Positions 46,377-57,581 of a stretch of DNA of 64,000 bases are shown one piece after another. The stretch comes from Epichloe hybrida (Eukaryota > Ascomycota > Sordariomycetes > Hypocreales > Clavicipitaceae). The first letter of the stretch is position 1, and each line of letters opens with the position of its first letter. The DNA is taken from contig JAFEKR010000001.1 of assembly GCA_019022495.1 (NCBI GenBank), positions 868,001 through 932,000 of the forward strand, in the 5' to 3' direction. The notes beneath the pieces were generated by a model. It did not search any database. It saw only the letters and a list, made by a program, of their open reading frames with translations, and had not been told where the DNA came from. A program made the translations under genes and the position numbers.

Positions 46377-46870
46377 CTTGTAAAAACGCGGCAAGAGACA
46401 CTGTGGCGATCACTACCAGCATGCCCTTCTGACTAAACGCATCATCCTTTTCTTTTCGAAGCGCCTTCTTCTCATCTTCGGTGAAAACAACCAGTAGTCG
46501 GTTTCTTTCTTCGTAGCCAGCCGATTGACGAGCTGCTTCGTCGTACAAGCGGATGTCCTTTGCGACTCTTGCGGCCCGCAGCAAGTCATTATATTTCACA
46601 GGTGGTAAGATGTCCGTTACGAATTTCTCAACGTCCCTTTCGAGTTCCGTGTCCGTAAGGTGAGCTGCTTATGGTAAGTACAGTCAACAGGCAGCACGTG
46701 CAATGGATCACGTTGATGTACTACTCACCTGGAGGGTTTTCAATGATGGCCCGATCATTAGATCTTCTACTACGGATGCGAGCATCCAACCTTTCACGTT
46801 ATCCTGCCAAATAACTTAATCGCTCACGAGCCGTGACCATATCTACGTCAAGTAAGTCCAATCCGACAAC
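46377..46870 (-). pseudogene. Truncated MFS sugar-transporter relic (N-terminal exons only)
   Basis: On the minus strand an exon ending at 46729 encodes RLDARIRSRRSNDRAIIENPP. A GTGAGT...GCAG intron joins it in phase to 46664..46377: LTDTELERDVEKFV, LRAARVAKDIRLYDEAARQ and GMLVVIATVSLAAFLQG, the cytosolic N terminus and start of the first membrane helix of a fungal MFS sugar-transporter group. The donor GTAAGC at 46376 is followed by non-homologous AT-rich sequence and an A run; none of the remaining membrane helices is found. Upstream, VTARERLSYLAG is cut from the exon by an in-frame TAA (about 46801). I read this as a dead gene fragment. Confidence 0.65.
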
Positions 46871-48254
46871 TATTATGTATGTCAGCAACAAAGAGACATA
46901 TTTGAGTCCGCAGGTCAGGCAGAGGCAGGATTGGTTAAGGCAGATTCAAGGGAACGCGAAGGGAGATAGCAACTGAACTGTTCGAAAGGATGTGGTTTCC
47001 TTATGCAGATCTCATTTACGGTAATAATCCGTAGGAGCCAACATGGCGCACGAGCGGCGCCACCGGGGTGTCGGTTGGTGGCCCTGTTACTGCTTCTTCG
47101 GTCCAGAATGGATTTCATCACTTGGACAGCACTGTAGGGGACCTGTCCATGAATATATGCACTAAAAGTGACTTGATCAAGTAAAGCAAGGCCATGCTAC
47201 GTGCAAATGCCATGTATGCGCACCGGTGACGCACGCGTCATTCTTCAGAATTTACCAGCCTGGGCAATATCTCTTTGGCTTCTCGATATTTACTGACGTT
47301 CTGCCTACGTCGTCTTTGATCATACCAACAATGAGTTTCCGTTTTCAATAATAATGGCTATCGCAGCTGTGCCATGCAGTAGCGGTTTTGCTTTGTGATT
47401 TGTGCCATATCTGACGACGGCATCGATGCCAGCCTTCATTCAACGCGTATGGGGATGCGCGAACAAGAAGCAAACGTGGTCCATTGCATCTCACTGAATT
47501 CTCCTTGGCAGCCACCGACGAACCCTTGCTAATCTCATTTGGCAGCCCACCTTGAGTCGTCGAGTGTCGGCTTACATGCAAAAGGAGTGACACCGGAACA
47601 GCAATCAATAGACGATATGTGATTTATTGTTCTTCAATGGCCTCGGGAACTCAGTAGCGGCACTTGGGCGATCATTCGACGGTGCGACGTGGGTTAGATC
47701 GAGCAGATTAATATCCCGGAAACATGCTGATGGACGAGGGGTCAATTTCTTCGCCACGAATTGGCACACAGGGGGCACAGGAAACCACGTGCTGTGACAC
47801 GCCTTGGCCAAAAAGCTTGGCTTGCTTTGCAGAGGACGAAAAGAGCGCATGCCATGTTGAAGAGGATTGATTGAAAGTTGTTTTGTCGAAGGGAACCCAT
47901 TCGTAATAATGTAGGACATCTGCAGCGGAGAATCTCCGGCACGTCGTTTGTTGTGAAGCAAGAGCTGGAGCTGCTCCCCATCATGACATAACCAAAGCCA
48001 TCCGGACTGGGACACTTCTAACAGCACACAACGGCACACAACGGCACACAACGGCACATCGCGGGAAATCAGACAGTAGCAAGTTGCCGAAGGAAACTAC
48101 CTTCTTGTTGTTAGGTCTCTGATATCAGCAGAGTCTGCCATGAAGTCCGGGCTCGAATCTGTCATCCAACCCTAAAATTTGCAAGTGACCTGTTGCATGA
48201 CACATTCAAATCGCGGGCACAAGACTCTGTCTCGATCCCCAACTCTCGCCGACC
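46871..48254. other. Intergenic upstream of SKI3
   Basis: No recognised gene. A minus-strand frame of 150 codons (48057..47605) begins with GTG and has no family resemblance. A 10-bp unit (ACGGCACACA) is repeated about four times at 48021..48060, about 195 bp before the SKI3 start. Confidence 0.5.
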
Positions 48255-51200
48255 ATGTCTAGCGCCAAGGCTGCGCTGAAGTCCATCAATGATGCGATTC
48301 GTGGCCACAAATACGATGATGCCATCGAACAAGCAAAGGCACTGGTGAAGAGGGATCCAAAAAGCTACCAAGGGTGAGTGAGTTTGCAGACAGATTTGTC
48401 TCTTTATTCTCGCCTCTTGTATCTTCTGCACCATGACCCACGTACTAACAGTCACAGGCTCATCTTCCTGGCCTTTGCTTTAGATAAGAAGAATCAGCTC
48501 GATGAAGCCGAGTCGTTCTACAAGCAGGCGTCAGAACTTCGTCCCAAAGACGCTCAGGTATTCCAAGGCCTGATAAAGCTATTTGAGAAGCAGGGCGCAA
48601 AGAAGCTCGGCGACTATCAGAACGCTGTTGTCAGCCTGGCGCAAATCTTTTATGAAGCCGATGATCTTCATAAAGCGCAAGACGTGGTGACTACATTCAT
48701 CGACTACGTTCGAATGAATGGAGACAGGCAGCAGTATGCGGACGCTCTCGGGGTCCAACTGCCCGAAAGTCCTCTTTATTCCATTTTAGAAGGTCGAGTT
48801 CCACACCCTTCCAAGACATACGAAACCATTGCACATATATTAGAGGAGTTTGAAAAAAAGCGCATAAACCTTCTCATTGGAGAGCGACGTACAAGATTGG
48901 GTGTTACACTCAGCGACGTCAAAGTGGAGGTCAAGCGCGAGATTTACGCGCAGAGCAAATTGGAGCATATCTATCGTCAGTTGATCAATTGGACCAACGA
49001 TGACGAAGTTAGACGGGACGTGGAGGAGAAGATCCTTACTTATTGCCATGATCGCCTACTCGTCACTCCTGCTGGTCCTGCGAAAGCCGAGGAACAAGCA
49101 AAAGTTCTCGGTCTAGCGAATGATATGGTCATCATCAAGCACCCGTATAAGCTGGCCTGGGATATTGCCATTGACTGGCAAGATCACAAAGACATTAGCG
49201 ATTGGGACGTGAACATTTTACGAGACTACTGCCATTTCTTCCCCGATAGCGACATGTACAAAGTTATCACAGGCTTCTTGACAAGCCATGTCTCGCCATT
49301 TCCGGCCCCGAAAGAACCTGAAACAAAGCCATATGCAACAGATAACCAGTCCGATGATAGCGAGGATGACGACGACGACGACGGTGGAGTCCCGACCTCT
49401 TTTGTTCCCATGACAGACGAGGACCGTTTGATGATGATTTCAGAGGGTATTACGGGCAGCGAGTCAGCATTTGCATATAGACTTGCTGGCACCTATTTTC
49501 TTCAGACAGGAGAGTTTGAGAGTGCCGTAGAGTATATGAGGAAGGCTAGGTCTTTTGTTGCTAAAGAGCGAACAAAGATTGGCCTTGAGTACGAAAATAC
49601 TGACGACGCCTATACGTTGTGTCTGGCCACCTCACTCGTTTACTTTCAGAGCCCCAGACATCATCAAGAAGCGAAAAGTCTTTTCGACAAAATCCTCGAG
49701 CGAGATGCCACGTCGACTTCAGCGCTCATTGGTGTTGGTCTCATTTTCGAAGAGGAAGAGGAATATGACGAGGCTATTGACTTTTTCGAACGTGCCCTGG
49801 AGCGTGATGAGTCCAACCTTCGAGTTCGGTCAGAGGCTGCCTGGGTGAAGGCATTGAAAGGGGACTGGCAAACAGCCAAAGACGAACTATCCGAGTGCTT
49901 GCCGCTTCTGCAGAAGAAGATCGCCACACACAAAAAATTACTGGCAGATACTCAGTATCGTATAGGGCGCTGCATCTGGAACTTGGACTCGAGCCGGCAA
50001 GCAAGGAAACAGCGCAAGGGCGAGTGTGCATACGGATACTGGCTGAATGCACTCAACAATAACATGAACCATGCTTCAACTTACACAAGCCTGGGTATCT
50101 TCTACAATGACTACGCCAAGGACAGGAAGCGTGCTCGGCGATGCTTTCAAAAAGCTCTAGAACTCTCCGCGACAGAGGTAATGGCCGCGGAGCGACTGGC
50201 AAGGTCATTTGCCGAGGATGGTGACTGGGAGAGAGTTGAGTTGGTGGCGCAAAGGATCATTAATTCCGACAAAGTCAAACCACCTCCAGGGTCAAAGAGA
50301 AAGGGCATCAGCTGGCCCTTTGCGGCAATGGGCGTCGCTGAACTGAACAAGCAAGACTTCCATGGGGCAATCGTTTCGTTCCAGGCAGCGCTGCGCCTAT
50401 CACCAAGCGATTACCACTCATGGGTAGGTCTCGGTGAAAGTTATTACAGTTCTGGTCGTTTCATTGCGGCTACCAAGGCAATTATGAATGCACAAAGTCT
50501 GGAGGAGAAGGCTGAAGCCGACGTCTCAGCTGCTACTTGGTTCACCAAGTACATGCTTGGTAACGTTAAGCGTGAATTGGGTGAATACGACGAATCTATT
50601 GCTCTGTATCAGGCCGTTGTCGAGACGCATCCTGAGGAACAAGGTGTGATTATTTCTCTCATGCAGACAATGGTAGAGAACGCGTTGGCCTCCGTTGAAA
50701 AGGGATTGTTTGGAAAAGCGATTCAACTGGCTATCGAAACCATCGGCTTTGCTTGCACAACACCTGGCTATGTAAGACAAACGTTCAACTTCTGGAAAAG
50801 CCTTGCCGATGCTACATCGGTCTTTTGCTCTGTTCAAAGTCGAACGGCCGATTTCCCTTCAGAACAACTCAAGGCACTGTTGGAGTCAAGTGACCAACAA
50901 GCTTATGAACTATTTGCCACGGTGGATAGGGTCGGAACAGACGTGGTATATGCCAAAGGAATCTATTCCCAAGATGAACAGGTCGGGATAGACATGACCC
51001 GCTGCATTCACGCCATCATACTCTCCTGCAAACAGGCTATTCATGTTTCGGCGGGCGATATTCACGCACAAGCCGTTGCCCATTACAACTTGGGTTGGGC
51101 TGAGCACCGAGCGCACACGTGTCTCCCTACGAGCCCACGAAAGAAGTCCAGCAACTACATCAAGGCATCCGTCAGGGCATTCAAACGCGCCATTGAACTG

Positions 51201-52610
51201 GAGAGTGGCAATGCCGACTTTTGGAACGCCCTCGGGGTCATTACAAGTGAAATCAGCCCGCCTGTCTCGCAGCACGCCTTTGCCAGAAGCTTGCACCTCA
51301 ACGAACGAAGCCCCGTTGGATGGACAAATCTTGGGGTGCTGGCATTGCTTTCTGGTGACTCTACACTTGCGAAAGAGGCCTTTACTAGAGGCCAATCAGC
51401 TGACCCTGAGTATGCACATGCTTGGCTTGGTCAGGGGCTCTTGGCTCTGCTGGTCGGAAACATCAAGGAAGCCAGAGGCTTGTTCACACACGCCATGGAG
51501 ATTTCAGAAGCCTCGTCAACGCCAACACGAAAGCATTACTCTTCCTCAATGTTCGATCATGTCCTGACTGCGCCGTCCAACATGACCGTCGCGTCTCTGA
51601 TCCAACCGCTGTTTGCTCTCAGTCAACTACAAAGCATGCGACCACAAGACCTTGCATTCGGTCACTTGTCCGCCATGTTTGAAGAGCGCACACGAGATAG
51701 CTCAAGTGCTGTCAAGATGCTGGAAAAGCTGTGCAGTGTGATTGAAAGCGACTACGAAAAGACCGAGTCACCGGAGAGCCTCGCGCGGTTCACCCTAGCA
51801 CGCAACGACCTCGCAAGAGCATACCTGGCCGCCGGAAAATACGAGCAGGCCGTAGAAGGAGGAGAAACGGCCTTGGGGCTAAGCAGCGATGAGACAGAGA
51901 GCGAGCTCACGGTAGAACAGAGGAAAATCGCCAGATTATCGGCTCATTTGACAGTGGGACTGGGGAAGTACTTTCTGGGCGAATACCAAGAGGCAGAAAC
52001 GTACTTTCAATCCGCCCTCGAAGAATCAGACAACAACCCTGACGCCACCTGTCTCCTGGCTCAAGTGTTATGGGCTCAAGGCACCGAAAGCTCGCGTGAC
52101 AAGGCCCGCGAAGCTCTGTTTGGTGTCGTTGAAAAGCAGCCCAACCACGTACAAAGCGTGCTGCTGCTTGGCGTGGTCGCCTTGCTGGACCAGGATGAAG
52201 GCAGTCTGGAAGCAGTAGTCGAAGAGCTGCAGGGTCTTCGCACCAATGACAAGGTCACTCTGGCAGACCAGTCGCAAATTGGCGAAGTACTTCGCTCCAT
52301 AGCCGGGATGGCAGATGGGCACACGGAGCAAGATATGATACAGCAAGTACAAGAGGACGTGATGCTGTACCCGCACCTACCACATGGTTGGTCGTCGCTG
52401 GCCGAAGTCACTGGTGACCAATATGCGGCCCAGCTGGCTCTCAAGGTAGCCACAAGAGGGATTCCACCAAGGGGGACCTTGGAAGCAGAGGACTTGGCCA
52501 AGGCCTATGCTGGCACGGGCAAGGCGGCGGATGCGCAAAGAGCAGCAGTTCTATCGCCGTGGGAAACATTTGGTTGGACGGCTTTGAGAGCTTCTACTGA
52601 GGGTATATAA
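48255..52610 (+). CDS. SKI3: Superkiller protein 3 (Ski3), TPR subunit of the Ski complex
   Basis: Exons 48255..48373 and 48458..52610 give 1423 aa. The 84-nt intron (GTGAGT, CTAAC branch, CACAG) splits a Gly codon. The start MSSAKAALKSINDAIRGHKY leads into tetratricopeptide repeats covering the whole length, for example DEAESFYKQASELRPKDAQVF, DEAIDFFERALERDESN, AIVSFQAALRLSPSDYHSW and ADFWNALGVITSEI. An Asp-rich spacer lies at about 49354-49383. Length and repeat layout match Ski3. Family role: scaffold of the cytosolic Ski2-Ski3-Ski8 complex that feeds mRNA to the exosome for 3'-5' decay. All sequence is open; no damage seen. Confidence 0.93.
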
Positions 52611-52810
52611 GAGTAAACACGAAAATAGAACTGCAAAACCTGATATATAGATGAGAACGGTTGATTGCGAGAACAGCATCGAAGAGTCTAGCCTGTGCTG
52701 TGAGCATCATTCTCTTCATCTTCAAAGAAGAGGGGAAAAAACCCCCCCCCCCCCCAGGGTATCTTAATGACGCAACTTCTAATTGAGAGTCTCTCCATCC
52801 ACGCACCTCT

Positions 52811-53554
52811 TTACCTCGATGTAGATGACCTGCTATCTGCTCCAGCCCCAACCGCCTCTCTCAACCTTGCCATCCTACTCACGACCCAGGCATCATGCCA
52901 AGCATCAATCTTGCCGCCGAGCAACACACAATTCTCTGGCGAGAGCAAGATGGTTCCCCGAGCTATGACAGTGCCGGCCCGTACCACCATCTTGCAACCT
53001 ATACTTGTTGTAGCAACCCCTATACCCTCCATCCTCTTCAGCTCAACCGCATAGACTCTCGTTCCCTTCCGGTCCTGTAGCACGAGACGATGCGTTGCAT
53101 TTCTTCCTGGCCCAGCAGGAGGTGGTCGACTTGACGCCGCTGAAGCATCGCCGTGGCCATCTCGGTCATCGCCGTCACCCGTCACGCGGATAACCTGCCT
53201 GCCTCGGGTTCTCTCTCCACGCTCAATGGCTTCCAGCTCCTCAATCTGCTCCCACCGCGAGAGGCTCAGATTCTCGAGATCCAGAATCTGCACGCAGACA
53301 TCTTGAGCAAGAGTCAGTTCCTTGACATTGGAGGCGTTGAGAATCTCGGCCGGGAAAGGAGACAGCTGTGAGGCATCGATGAGGTCGCTGGTGGTGAGGT
53401 CGCACGCCAAGAGGCGCGCTTTGGCTGTGGCGACGAGCGAGGGGAGTGGCGGAGGCGGCGAGCGGGTGGTTGTGAGACTGGTGAGGAGTGAGGAAGAAGG
53501 GCAAGGGAGATGCTGCGATGTGATTTGGGTGCGTAGGCGGGTTGTGAGGTCCAT
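52811..53554 (-). CDS. RMI1: RecQ-mediated genome instability protein 1 (Rmi1)
   Basis: A single 247-aa exon with an ATG at 53554. An N-terminal helical part (MDLTTRLRTQITSQHLP) is followed by an OB-fold region: DASQLSPFPAEIL, VCVQILDLENLSLSRWEQ, HRLVLQDRKGTRVYAVELKRM, GCKMVVRAGTVIARGTILLSPENCVLLGGKIDAW. This order matches the RMI1 N-terminal domain. A Gly/Asp/Arg-rich insertion sits in the OB fold (around residue 130). Family role: partner of Top3 and the RecQ helicase Sgs1/BLM in double Holliday junction dissolution. It is divergent from VPS51, with a 361-bp shared promoter. A C run (52741-52755) lies just past its 3' end. Confidence 0.88.
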   Translation of the reverse strand: MDLTTRLRTQITSQHLPCPSSSLLTSLTTTRSPPPPLPSLVATAKARLLACDLTTSDLIDASQLSPFPAEILNASNVKELTLAQDVCVQILDLENLSLSRWEQIEELEAIERGERTRGRQVIRVTGDGDDRDGHGDASAASSRPPPAGPGRNATHRLVLQDRKGTRVYAVELKRMEGIGVATTSIGCKMVVRAGTVIARGTILLSPENCVLLGGKIDAWHDAWVVSRMARLREAVGAGADSRSSTSR

Positions 53555-53915
53555 CGGGGTGAACGCGTGCGAGGTTGAGGTTTCATCTTGAGAATGAAGC
53601 TCGATTTCTTAATATTCGAGTTGCGGTTGGTTGGGGTGGATTTAAAGAACCTTCCTCGCACTTATTATAACGCTCGGAACAGCAGCCCCTGCCACTGCCG
53701 CCGCCGCTAATAGCGACCCCCAGCACAACAACTCCGGAAAGCTATTTATTACACCCACTGTAATCCGTACCAAACAACCAGTCAACACCGCCACCTGGCG
53801 CAGCGCAGCGCCATGCCACCAAAAATCCCATCCACATCGAACTTTCTTGTCCAAACCACCAACCCCCCTCCCTTTCCAACTCACGACGACAAATCACGCC
53901 CATGGCATCCCCAAC
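53555..53915. promoter_or_regulatory. Shared promoter between RMI1 and VPS51
   Basis: 361 bp separate the two divergent ATGs. It contains CCGCCG-type GC-rich stretches and no strong TATA box that I can support. Two ATGs precede the VPS51 start: one at 53813, opening a 159-codon frame that overlaps VPS51, and one at 53902, opening an 8-codon frame that ends after the VPS51 ATG. Confidence 0.55.
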
Positions 53916-54860
53916 ATGTCAACAATAGCCTCTCCCCGCGAACCCTCCACCCCTCTCCGCCGCCTTCCCTCCAGCACACCTACATCCTCTGGCCGACCGT
54001 CCCTCGAGACCACCCGCTCGGGCATCGCATCTCCCGTGCAAGCATCTGCTCCTCCCCCTCCTCAGCCGCCGTCGACGTCCAAACGCTCCAACAGAGCCGC
54101 CCTCCGAGACTTCTACAAGCTCCGCGCGCCGAGAATCGAGATCGCAGGTTCAGAAGTCCCCTCCAGCGACCTAGATCACCCAGATTTCAACGCGGGCGAA
54201 TACGTCGCCCGCGTGGTGGGCAACAGTGGTCTCGAAGAACTGCTGCGGCTGTACACGCAGGTAGTCGGGGAAGTGCGCGCCCTGGATGCTGAGAAGAAGG
54301 CGCTCGTGTATGATAATTACAGTAAATTGATTACGGCGACGGAAACAATTCGCAAGGTGAGTTGACGACATTACAGCCGGAACACAGCCCGAACATGAAT
54401 GAATACTGATGATGATGATGGGAATTTGCTCCAGATGCGCGCAAATATGGACCCGTTGAATCCAATGGCATCTACACTCGATCCTGCCATTGCCCAGATC
54501 TATTCGCAGGCGTCGTCGATCCGAGAAAAGCTTCGCGAGTCGGTGCCAGCACCGGATTCAGAGAAGGGGATGGAGAGGGAGGCCGAGTTACGGCGACAGA
54601 GGACACGCCAACTGGCTGTGGAAGTGCTGGCCACACCTCAGCGGTTGAGGGATCTGGTCAAGGACGGTAAAATGCAAGAGGCCAAGAGACAATGGGAGAT
54701 GCCGAAACGTTTATTAGTCGCGTGGCTGGAAAAGGGAATAGGTGGCGACGACGTGCAGGCGTTGATTGATGAGGGGGATGCCGTCTTCACATCCAAGAGC
54801 GTGCAGGCGCAGAATCATTCGCAACAACAGTCACAGAGCCTATCAAGGGATAGCCGGTGA
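53916..54860 (+). CDS. VPS51: Vps51/Vps67-family GARP complex subunit
   Basis: Exons 53916..54356 and 54435..54860 give 288 aa; the intron (GTGAGT...CCAG) is in phase 0. The start is MSTIASPREPSTPLRRLP. A Ser/Pro-rich N terminus is followed by the Vps51 core: RAALRDFYKLRAPRIEIAGSE, DLDHPDFNAGEYV, LEELLRLYTQVVGEVRALDAEKKALVYDNYSKLI, then MRANMDPLNPM. The C-terminal part has coiled-coil helices and a Gln/Ser-rich tail. Length suits fungal Vps51, which is shorter than the animal protein. Family role: small subunit of the GARP tether for endosome-to-TGN traffic, binding the syntaxin Tlg1. Two upstream ATGs could dampen translation. Confidence 0.9.
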
Positions 54861-55045
54861 CACATTGATACAAACATGTCAGTCATTCGAGACATTTTTT
54901 TTTTGGGCTGTTCTGCTTCATCGTAGTAACTTCGCCTTCTTCGCTCGTGGTACTCCTGACCTTTAGGGACACACCCCAGATTCACCTCGTCACTTTTTCT
55001 ACTTTGCAAAGTGCAACACATGCAATGCCCACCTGTAACTTTTTT

Positions 55046-56319
55046 TTAGTCCAGCTCATCAATGCCGCAGATAGTAAACGGGTCTTTGTCGAATTGGCTT
55101 AGCAAGACTTCAGCCTCGGGCACAACTGCCTTGAGCTCCTCCTCCAGTCTCGGAGCAAGAACCTTGTGCAGATATCCCCTCTCCGAATTGCTGTGGAAAA
55201 CCTGCACCAGCGTCCTTCCCTGCTGAATAGCCCGCAGTGCCGAATGATGACTTGCTTCCCCCGTGACCAACAGGTCCACGTCGGCCTTTTTCAAAACGTC
55301 ATATCCGCTGCCAGCGCAGACGCCAAAGCTCCGAACAAGTGTTGTTCTGATCTCGGCGCCTACAGGGCTTGCTATCATGATGTGCTTGAGCCCACCTAGC
55401 TCTGCTGCTAGACGTTGGAGGATCTCTGCCAGAGAGACGGGTTTTTCGAACTTGCCCAGCGCTCCGTAGCCAGCAGGAGAGTGCGACTCTGGCGCCGTGG
55501 AGCACGGGATAGCGACAGACCGTTTGTCAGAATGAGGCCCCGACACAATGTCTGCGAGCCAGGTATTAAGACCTTGGGGCGCCGCATCAACAGCCGTGTG
55601 TGGGCAGTACACGGCTATCTCTGCTCGTGCCAATCGCAGCAGAGTCGCTTGCTGCGGATCATCATTGGTGATGGATTTGAGTCCAGAAAAAATGAAAGGG
55701 TCTGCGCTCCTGACAAGGTTAACCAGGTTGACTGTTTTTTTGTTTTTTTTTTTTGTCATGTTGAAGCAGAGGTGGTGGTCTACTTACGATAGCTGACGAT
55801 GACACTTACTCTCTTTTTCATGGCATCATCCGCAACTTGCCAGGTGAGATCGTTTGTGACAAGCACGCGGGGTTGCTGGCCCTGTGCCTCGGAATTGCCA
55901 ACCAGGAGACCGACGTTGTCCCAGGATCTGTCGGCAAGCTCTTCGGGATATCTTTGAGCCAGAAGAGTCAATCAACTTATATTCTTTGCTATGAATAGAT
56001 AATAGAGAGTAGTTTGGGGTGCGAAAGAAACGGATTCATCTTCTCACAGCTTTTTCATTGAATCCACCACGAGCTGAGTGAACTTTGATGACTGCACCTG
56101 CCACGCTCCCCATGGTCCTTGAGTTTCCATCATGTAACGACCGCAAGAATACCTTTTCGAAGAAGAAGGGAAATTGATGCGGAACAGCGGCACTGCGGAG
56201 GATGAGCGAGCACGGTGTGCTTTTCGTAACTGAGGGGTGGAAGAAGGCCAAAACTTGGATCCAGTGAGATGTCGAGGATTGGTGATCAAGTGGTAATGGA
56301 GTCTTGAAGCTGCCCTCAT
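55046..56319 (-). CDS. NIF3-like (DUF34, GTP cyclohydrolase I type 2-like) protein
   Basis: Exons 56319..56048, 55951..55788 and 55701..55046 give 363 aa, all in phase (CTA and CAC codons split). The conserved body starts SSKFTQLVVDSMKKL YPEELADRSWDNVGLLVG. It continues NDLTWQVADDA, SYHPFIFSGLKSIT, AVYCPHTAVDAAPQGLNTWLADIV, VCAGSGYDVLKKADVDLLVTGEASHH and VFHSNSERGYL. The HPF, HTAVD and HSNSERGYL motifs carry the putative metal ligands. About 75 N-terminal residues are an extension rich in Arg/Ser/His, possibly mitochondrial targeting; a later ATG near residue 63 is an alternative start. The family's biochemical role is unsettled. Confidence 0.88.
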
Positions 56320-56732
56320 GTCAAGTTCTACAGAAACCAGTAACTCAATTGGCGAATTGGTTGAGGCATCGAAGTCCGGGTCGAAGTCTGAAGTACAACC
56401 AAAAGTTTGGGGTGTGATAATGCTTGTATTCCTTAGTCATCTATCTAGCTACTGCGTGCTTTACAATACTACTACTTTTAACTACCTAAGTTATACTCTG
56501 CCCTAATAGGCTAGCTATATTTTAAGATAGTATTAACTATGATACTATTATTCCTTATATTAACTTTTAATCTCCAAGTTATTGTGAGGCGCTGTGGCGG
56601 GGCCTGCACGGAATCACAGGTCTCACAAGCAATTGTAAGGTGCAATGGTAGGTCTTTTGGTCTATGGGGGAATTCAGCACACCTCCTGGCCCCTGGGTTC
56701 TTAAAGTTATAATAATTTCACTTCTTTTATTC

Positions 56733-56880
56733 TGTTACAGACTAGGCCCTAGACTACTACTTTTGGGCGTTGATATAATATTCATAAACTTAGGAAGCAA
56801 GACCATTCTTCCTTCCTGTAGCCCCCCTTTTATCCTTTTATCCCTTGTATAGCTTATATGTAAGGCGCGCGGCTGTGGGT
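56733..56880 (+). mobile_element. Solo-LTR-like relic (RIP-mutated copy)
   Basis: It begins TGTTACAGACTAGGCCC and follows the same block order as 24338-24535. Against that copy, the aligned substitutions in the first 60 bases are C-to-T or G-to-A only, the RIP direction. Ends are approximate. No internal coding region. Confidence 0.5.
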
Positions 56881-56903
56881 GGATTCCCTTGCACAAGAGG
56901 TCT

Positions 56904-56965
56904 CTTAAGCAATTATAGGGTGTAACGTTAGCCGCTGCCAACGTTACACCCTATAATTGCTTAAG
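56904..56965. repeat. Perfect 26-bp inverted repeat with 10-nt loop
   Basis: The left arm 56904..56929 and right arm 56940..56965 are exact complements around AGCCGCTGCC. The arm starts CTTAAGCAATTATAGGG. A diverged copy of the arm occurs about 280 bp upstream, suggesting two transposon ends, one of them folded back. Confidence 0.75.
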
Positions 56966-57134
56966 ACCTCTCGTTAATACGGACTACTACTCCGTACGTA
57001 CCTGCGTTACGTCACTTGCTCGTGTCCCGCGGCGGTCATCATCGTCGCTCTTTTCACCCAGCCCTTTTCTTTCCCCTACACCACAGTCTGACCCGTCGGT
57101 CCTTCTGCTCGCCAGATCGCCCTGATCAGAAGAC

Positions 57135-57581
57135 ATGTCCCAGATCACCGATGCCTCGATCCGCGAGGCAATTACGCAGCGCCTCCAAGCTATCCACGTC
57201 GAAGTCACCGACATGTCAGGTACGCAGCCATTACTCTCTCGTCGCTGTATACTATTCCCATGGTCATGACACGGAGAGTCCGTCGAATACGCGCAAAGAC
57301 AGATGGGATACATGAAACAATGGAAACTGATGTCTTCCGCTCGTATCCCAGGTGGCTGCGGCCAAGCGTTCACATGTCTCATCGTCTCTCCCCAATTCCA
57401 AGGCCTCAACTCTCTTAAGCGCCATCGCTTGACCAACGCCGCTCTGAAAGAGGAAATTGCCGCCATTCACGCATGGACAGCCAAGTGTCAAACACCGGAT
57501 GAGTGGGGGCGGGACAAGAGCAAGTCTGGCCCATCAATGGACGGGACGGTTGGGGGACAGGTCGAGGGCACAAGCGCATGA
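57135..57581 (+). CDS. BolA-family protein (Bol2/Fra2-like)
   Basis: Exons 57135..57219 and 57352..57581 give 104 aa; the 132-nt intron (GTACGC...CCCAG) splits a Gly codon. The start is MSQITDASIREAITQRL. The BolA fold is complete: VEVTDMSGGCGQAFTCLIVS, FQGLNSLKRHRLTNAALKEEI and HAWTAKCQTPDEW. The Cys in the GGCG loop and the His of the HAWT segment are in the positions of the Fe-S ligands used with monothiol glutaredoxins. There is no presequence, so cytosolic Bol2/Fra2 type is likelier than mitochondrial Bol1/3. Family role: iron-sulphur signalling with Grx3/4. A Gly-rich tail follows. Confidence 0.88.

Larger units (their letters stand above)
56320..57134. other. AT-rich intergenic holding LTR and hairpin relics
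   Basis: AT-rich from about 56400 to 56900. It contains the RIP-like LTR copy, the 26-bp hairpin (listed separately) and a degraded relative of the hairpin arm at about 56618-56648. One TACTCCGTA copy lies at 56988. The last 130 bp before 57135 are C/T-rich promoter sequence of the BolA gene. Confidence 0.6.

Noticed and set aside
47605..48057. 150-codon minus-strand frame upstream of SKI3
   Set aside because: Starts with GTG in a 10-bp tandem repeat and resembles no family.
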